A stretch of 9,002 bases of DNA, from contig JASBVX010000038.1 in assembly GCA_029960865.1 (NCBI GenBank), forward strand, positions 1-9,002, given 5' to 3'. The notes below the pieces were generated by a model, which did no database searches, was not told the DNA's origin, and saw only the letters and a program-made list of their open reading frames with translations. The position numbers were made by a program, and so were the translations under genes. Source of the DNA: Bacillota bacterium (GTDB lineage: Bacteria; Bacillota; Sulfobacillia; RBS10-35). This document shows, one piece after another, positions 6,391 to 9,002 of the stretch; the stretch's first letter is position 1; every line of letters begins with the position of its first letter.

Positions 6391-6803
6391 CTTCCTTGTC
6401 CCTCCTTTTCTTGATAGGAACCGGCCCCCGCCGTGCGGTCCGGCCGTCCTCCCTGCCAGATCACCGCCGTGTCGATATGGGTGAAGACGCCTCCCTGCCA
6501 TCGTTCCGGCGGAATGGCCGTGATCACCTTCCGTTCCGGCACATCCACGATGTAAGCCGCCCGCTCCGTCAGCAGAAGGGCTTCCCGGCCTCCTCTTCGT
6601 TGGGCTTCCTGGAAGGCTCCCGCCAAGGCTTTCCCCTCCTGCCCCCTCAGGTCGATTCCCGCCTGGGCCAGCCGCTTTTCCGCATGGCGGGAAAGGGTCA
6701 GCTCCCAGAGCTGGGCAAACCCCCTCACCTCGTCTTCCCGTCTCTCCTGGTGCAAAGGCCTTAGCCCCTGCCCATCAACCCCCTTGAGGGGTCCCGCCGT
6801 CAT
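6387..6803 (-). CDS. Conserved flagellar operon protein of unknown function (TIGR02530-like)
   Basis: A 138-residue protein resembling the 'flagellar operon protein' family (TIGR02530) commonly found between flgD and flgE in Bacillota and some other phyla. The conserved core is about residues 36-117: LTLSRHAEKRLAQAGIDL, then REALLLTERAAYIVDVPERK, VITAIPPER and VFTHIDTAVI. Both ends (1-30 and 119-138) are polar and probably disordered. No signal peptide or membrane segment is seen, so it is either cytoplasmic or exported by the flagellar route without a classical signal. Start: ATG at 6803, with AGGAGG 8 bases upstream, inside the 3' end of flgD; the stop overlaps the flgE start in an ATGA. 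Being locked between hook cap and hook genes suggests a role in hook assembly or substrate handling, which is inference. Its biochemical function is unknown to me. Confidence 0.85.
   Translation of the reverse strand: MTAGPLKGVDGQGLRPLHQERREDEVRGFAQLWELTLSRHAEKRLAQAGIDLRGQEGKALAGAFQEAQRRGGREALLLTERAAYIVDVPERKVITAIPPERWQGGVFTHIDTAVIWQGGRPDRTAGAGSYQEKEGQGR
6401..6406 (-). promoter_or_regulatory. Shine-Dalgarno site that decides the flgE start
   Basis: AGGAGG lies 10 bases before ATG 6390 and 13 before ATG 6387. It rules out the upstream in-frame GTG at 6501, which would place this site inside the gene. Confidence 0.6.
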
Positions 6804-7056
6804 CGCCGCTGCCTCCTTTCTCCAGCGCCCCCGGCAGCGCCTGAATCTCCTGCCGGATGGCCTGCAGCTGCTCGATCATGCTAAAAAGGGCCAGCTGATT
6901 GACGAAGTCCATCTGATTCTGGGGCTGGAGAGGGTTCTGATACTTCAGCTGGGCCACCAGGAGCTGCATGAAGGTGTCGCTTCCCATCTTGGCCAGCTTG
7001 TCCGCCACCGCCCCCGGCTGCACCCCGGCTCCTGCCCCCGCCGGATTGATTTCCAC
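6775..7056 (-). CDS. flgD: Minimal flagellar hook-capping scaffold FlgD
   Basis: A 93-residue protein carrying the conserved N-terminal FlgD domain: about residues 19-70 include MGSDTFMQLLVAQLKYQNPL, QPQNQMDFVNQLALFSMIEQ and LQAIRQEI, which match the family pattern 'DxFLxLLxxQLxxQDPLxPxDxxxFxxQLAQFSxxEQ'. FlgD caps the growing hook so that FlgE subunits can fold beneath it. Long FlgD proteins such as that of E. coli have a further Ig-like/tudor C-terminal part; here the protein ends with a Gly-rich tail (GGSGDDGGTPQGG) instead, making it shorter than even the reduced forms of many Bacillota. Start: GTG at 7056 with AAGGAGG 7 bases upstream. The stop lies 29 bases inside the next gene. No frameshift is needed to explain the length, since the next gene has its own strong ribosome binding site. 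Confidence 0.92.
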   Translation of the reverse strand: MEINPAGAGAGVQPGAVADKLAKMGSDTFMQLLVAQLKYQNPLQPQNQMDFVNQLALFSMIEQLQAIRQEIQALPGALEKGGSGDDGGTPQGG

Positions 7057-7081
7057 CGTTCCACCTCCTTACATCCCGCCT

Positions 7082-8248
7082 TCACATGCGCCACTCCACG
7101 CCATCGCCCCGGACCCTTCCCCGGCGGGGATGGGTAAGCCCCTCACCGGCGCTTCTTCGCTGGAACCCGTCGCCCCCCTGGTGGAAGGGAGGGGGATTCC
7201 CCCCGGCGGAAGGGTGGAAAGCTCCTGACCCGGCGGCACTCCCCCCCGATCCCTGGGGAACCCAGTCCACCTGACTCAGGGCAAAGCCCCGCTGCTGCAA
7301 GCCCACCTCCAGCTCTTTCACGGCGTCCCGCAGCCACTGCAAGGCTTCCGCCTGACCCTCCACCCGGGCCCCCACCTGGGCTCCTTTGAGCTCCACCTCG
7401 ATATCCAGGGTCCCGAGGCTTCCCGCCGCCACTTGGCCCCGCCAGCTTTGCCCCTCGCCCCGCGGCAGGATGCCGGCGGTGCCCACCTCGGGTTCTTCCC
7501 TCACCTCTGGGCTTATCTCTGGGGAGGAAGGAGGGCTTTCCGCCGCCCTGGCCGGGTCCCGGAAACCCAACCCCGGGGACGGGAAGAGGGTAGGGGCCGC
7601 CCCCGCTTCCGGACGAGCCTCCGGCGAGGGACCTGCGGCCTTCCCTGGGAGGGTCTGGGGTTCAGGTTTGCTAGCCAAGACCTCCTGGCCGTCCCCCTCT
7701 TCCGCTGCGGGAAGCTCAGGTCCCCGGATCACGGGGAGGGTGATGGGCCCTGGGAGAACTGGGGGAGAAGACATGGGGACGATCTTACCGGGTCCCCGGG
7801 CCGGCTCCCACCCCGAGCTCCTTTCGCCCGCCGAGACGAACCCTACCCGGGAAGGAAAAGGTGCCGCCAAGGGTCTGGAGACGGGAGGCTCCTTGGCCCC
7901 CTCCGCCCCGGATGGGGAGGCCGCCTGGCTTTTCTCCGCTTTTTGCGCCCCAGGATCGTTGAAAAGAGCCTGTCCTTTCCCCAGCCCTTCCCGCTGGATC
8001 ACCTCTGGAGGGGCCGGGAAGGCTGCCCTTTCCCCTTCGTCCGGCGCCGCCGCCTCAGGAGAAAGACCCTTTCCCGGGGAAGCGGGAGCAGAACCAGCAG
8101 GCAAACCGCCCTCCAGCTCCTGGGGCTGGAAAAGGGCCGCCAAGAGGGCCGCGAGCCAGTCGGCTGCTGGAGGATTCCCTTCCTTGGTCCCTATTCTGAC
8201 GTCTCCCTGGGGAGAAGACGCACCGGTCACCATCATGGCCATATCCAC
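7082..8248 (-). CDS. fliK: Flagellar hook-length control protein FliK
   Basis: A 388-residue protein with the FliK layout. Residues 1 to about 265 are low-complexity and rich in Pro, Ala, Gly, Ser and Glu, as expected for the exported flexible ruler. Residues about 265-331 form the compact C-terminal hook-length domain (LGTLDIEVELKGAQVGARVE, then a helix with EALQWLRDAVKELEVGLQQR and GFALSQVDWV), corresponding to the family's 'LGxVEVxLxLxGGxVxARF' and 'LxxxLxxxGL' elements. That domain contacts FlhB and switches export from hook to filament substrates. A second low-complexity tail (332-388) is Gly/Pro/Arg-rich. Start: GTG at 8248 follows the fliJ TAA with no gap, backed by a long Shine-Dalgarno site. 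The N-terminal half cannot be aligned by eye; the call rests on the C-terminal domain and position. Confidence 0.88.
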   Translation of the reverse strand: MDMAMMVTGASSPQGDVRIGTKEGNPPAADWLAALLAALFQPQELEGGLPAGSAPASPGKGLSPEAAAPDEGERAAFPAPPEVIQREGLGKGQALFNDPGAQKAEKSQAASPSGAEGAKEPPVSRPLAAPFPSRVGFVSAGERSSGWEPARGPGKIVPMSSPPVLPGPITLPVIRGPELPAAEEGDGQEVLASKPEPQTLPGKAAGPSPEARPEAGAAPTLFPSPGLGFRDPARAAESPPSSPEISPEVREEPEVGTAGILPRGEGQSWRGQVAAGSLGTLDIEVELKGAQVGARVEGQAEALQWLRDAVKELEVGLQQRGFALSQVDWVPQGSGGSAAGSGAFHPSAGGNPPPFHQGGDGFQRRSAGEGLTHPRRGRVRGDGVEWRM

Positions 8249-8692
8249 TTATGCATCACCTCCTTTCCAGCGCAGAATCGCGGCTTCATCCAGCGCCTTT
8301 TGCTCCTCGGAAAGAACCCTTATCCTGGCTTCCTCCCGGGCCCTTTCCGCCAACCGCTCATAGGTCCTCACAACCCTGCGGGCCCCGCGCCACTCCTTTT
8401 CCTTTTCCGCCCGCTGGGTCTGCCGTTCCCGGTAACGTTGACGAAGCGCCCCTGCTTGCCTGCGGGCAGCGTGGGTGCTGCGCCAGGCTTCCTCCAGGTG
8501 GCTCCCCGGCATCCCTTCCCTCAACCCGGCCTTCCAACCCGCCTCCTCTTGCTGCGCCCGGGCTTCCCCTTCCCGCCACTGGCCCAGGGCTTCCTTCTCC
8601 CGAGCCGCTGCTCCCTGGAAGGAAAGGGACGCCATCTTTTCCCGGATTTCCGCCACCTTTTGCAGCCGCCGCCAGCGCTGTGGCCCCTTCAT
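8249..8692 (-). CDS. fliJ: Flagellar export stalk/chaperone protein FliJ
   Basis: A 147-residue protein, the usual FliJ length, that is almost entirely charged helix rich in Arg, Glu, Ala and Gln, as expected for the antiparallel coiled coil that inserts in the FliI hexamer like the gamma subunit of F1-ATPase and links it to FlhA. The N-terminus (MKGPQRWRRLQKVAEIREK) carries the typical 'RLQKVLxLRE' pattern, and the C-terminus (SEEQKALDEAAI) matches the family's 'EQKxLDE' ending. Start: ATG at 8692 sits in an ATGA overlap with the fliI stop, with GGGAGGGG upstream. The Arg content is unusually high (for example RQRYRERQTQR), in line with the GC-rich genome. Sequence conservation in FliJ is low, so the call rests on length, composition, terminal patterns and the position directly after fliI. 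Confidence 0.9.
   Translation of the reverse strand: MKGPQRWRRLQKVAEIREKMASLSFQGAAAREKEALGQWREGEARAQQEEAGWKAGLREGMPGSHLEEAWRSTHAARRQAGALRQRYRERQTQRAEKEKEWRGARRVVRTYERLAERAREEARIRVLSEEQKALDEAAILRWKGGDA
8255..8266 (-). promoter_or_regulatory. Extended Shine-Dalgarno site of fliK
   Basis: AAAGGAGGTGAT is complementary over 12 bases to the canonical bacterial 16S rRNA 3' end, the longest such match noticed here. It lies inside the last codons of fliJ, with AGGAGG 10 bases from the GTG at 8248. This supports the GTG over the internal ATG codons at 8242, 8236 and 8233. Confidence 0.7.
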
Positions 8693-9002
8693 GTGGCATC
8701 CCCTCCCAGGACGTGGGCCAGCGTCTCGGGGCCGGGAGGTTCTTCGAGGGACTGGCGCAGGAAGGCCAGGAGCCCCGGCCGCAGGGCGACGGCCCGGTCG
8801 ATGGCCGGATCCCGGCCTTCCTGATAGGCACCGATGTGGATGAGATCCTGGGCGTCCCGGTAGGTGGCGAGGATCCGGCGAGCTTCTCCCGCCCAGCGGA
8901 GCTCTTCGTCGCTGGCCACCTTGGGCATCAGGCGGCTGAGGCTTTCCAGGATATCCACGGCAGGAAAGTGATTTTCCTGCGCCAGGCGCCGCGAAAGGAC
9001 GA
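8689..9002 (-). CDS. fliI: Flagellar export ATPase FliI, C-terminal part (runs off right edge)
   Basis: The last 103 residues of the ATPase that powers and primes flagellar type III export at the cytoplasmic face of the gate. The reading frame is open to the window edge, so the Walker A/B region lies outside. Visible sequence begins VLSRRLAQENHFPAVDILES and continues SLSRLMPKV, the hallmark run of FliI/YscN-family and related F1-type ATPases; the following helical C-terminal domain contains YRDAQDLIHIGAYQEGRDPAID, split here as YRDAQDLIHIGAY then QEGRDPAID. These contacts are where the family binds FliJ and arranges the hexamer. The stop codon TGA overlaps the fliJ start in an ATGA. The fliJ ribosome binding site lies in the last codons of fliI, so the two are probably translationally coupled. 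The family assignment is secure; completeness cannot be judged. Confidence 0.96.
   Translation of the reverse strand, partial: VLSRRLAQENHFPAVDILESLSRLMPKVASDEELRWAGEARRILATYRDAQDLIHIGAYQEGRDPAIDRAVALRPGLLAFLRQSLEEPPGPETLAHVLGGDAT

Noticed and set aside
4816..6414. 532-codon plus-strand open frame opposite flgE and fliL
   Set aside because: It lies antisense to the convincing flgE and fliL genes; its translation is His/Gln/Gly/Pro-rich with no recognisable domain. Such frames arise as shadows of GC-rich coding DNA.
6391..6501. N-terminal extension of FlgE to a GTG at 6501
   Set aside because: It would add 37 unrelated Arg/Gly-rich residues in front of the canonical hook N-terminus and would place the AGGAGG site within the gene.
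6775..6803. Programmed frameshift joining flgD to the next gene
   Set aside because: No slippery heptamer was noticed in the 29-base overlap, and the downstream gene has its own ATG and well-spaced AGGAGG, so independent translation is the simpler reading.
7433..8824. 463-codon plus-strand open frame opposite fliK and fliJ
   Set aside because: Arg/Pro/Leu-rich low-complexity translation antisense to fliK and fliJ, with no domain or convincing ribosome binding site. The overlapping plus-strand frame at 7386-8363 is rejected for the same reason.

Overview
The window is one uninterrupted stretch of a flagellar assembly operon. Every supported gene lies on the minus strand, so transcription runs from the right edge (9002) to the left edge (1). 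In transcription order the genes are fliI (C-terminal part), fliJ, fliK, flgD, a conserved uncharacterised 'flagellar operon' gene, flgE, fliL, fliM, fliN, fliO, fliP, fliQ, fliR, flhB and flhA (N-terminal part). No RNA gene, mobile element, CRISPR array or long intergenic region was seen; the largest gap is about 50 bases, between flgE and fliL.

Organism (inference): the gene order matches the fla/che-type operon of Bacillota (fliI-fliJ-fliK-flgD-flgE-fliL-fliM-fliN/Y-fliO-fliP-fliQ-fliR-flhB-flhA). The DNA is strongly GC-rich, and almost every gene has a near-perfect AGGAGG-type ribosome binding site with frequent GTG starts. This suits a high-GC, possibly thermophilic, deep-branching Bacillota lineage. 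The sequence alone does not fix the genus.

Layout: 9002-7082 holds the export ATPase end, its coiled-coil partner and the hook-length regulator. 7056-5167 is the hook module: a very short hook cap scaffold, the uncharacterised protein and the hook protein. 5115-3508 holds the stator-associated FliL and the C-ring switch proteins FliM and FliN. 3503-1 holds the membrane export gate: FliO, FliP, FliQ, FliR, FlhB and FlhA. Genes overlap or nearly touch (ATGA overlaps at fliI/fliJ, orf/flgE and fliR/flhB; no gap at fliJ/fliK; one codon at flhB/flhA), which points to one transcript with translational coupling.

Most notable points: FliM lacks the usual N-terminal CheY-P-binding peptide, while the switch partner is a bare single-domain FliN and no cheY lies between fliN and fliO. 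Together these suggest an unusual or absent chemotactic switch input. FlgD is reduced to its N-terminal domain. The flgE-fliL spacer contains two mutually exclusive hairpins, one of which would hide the fliL ribosome binding site. An uncharacterised conserved protein sits between hook cap and hook genes. Otherwise this is a well-conserved flagellar locus, and no wholly new system is visible.
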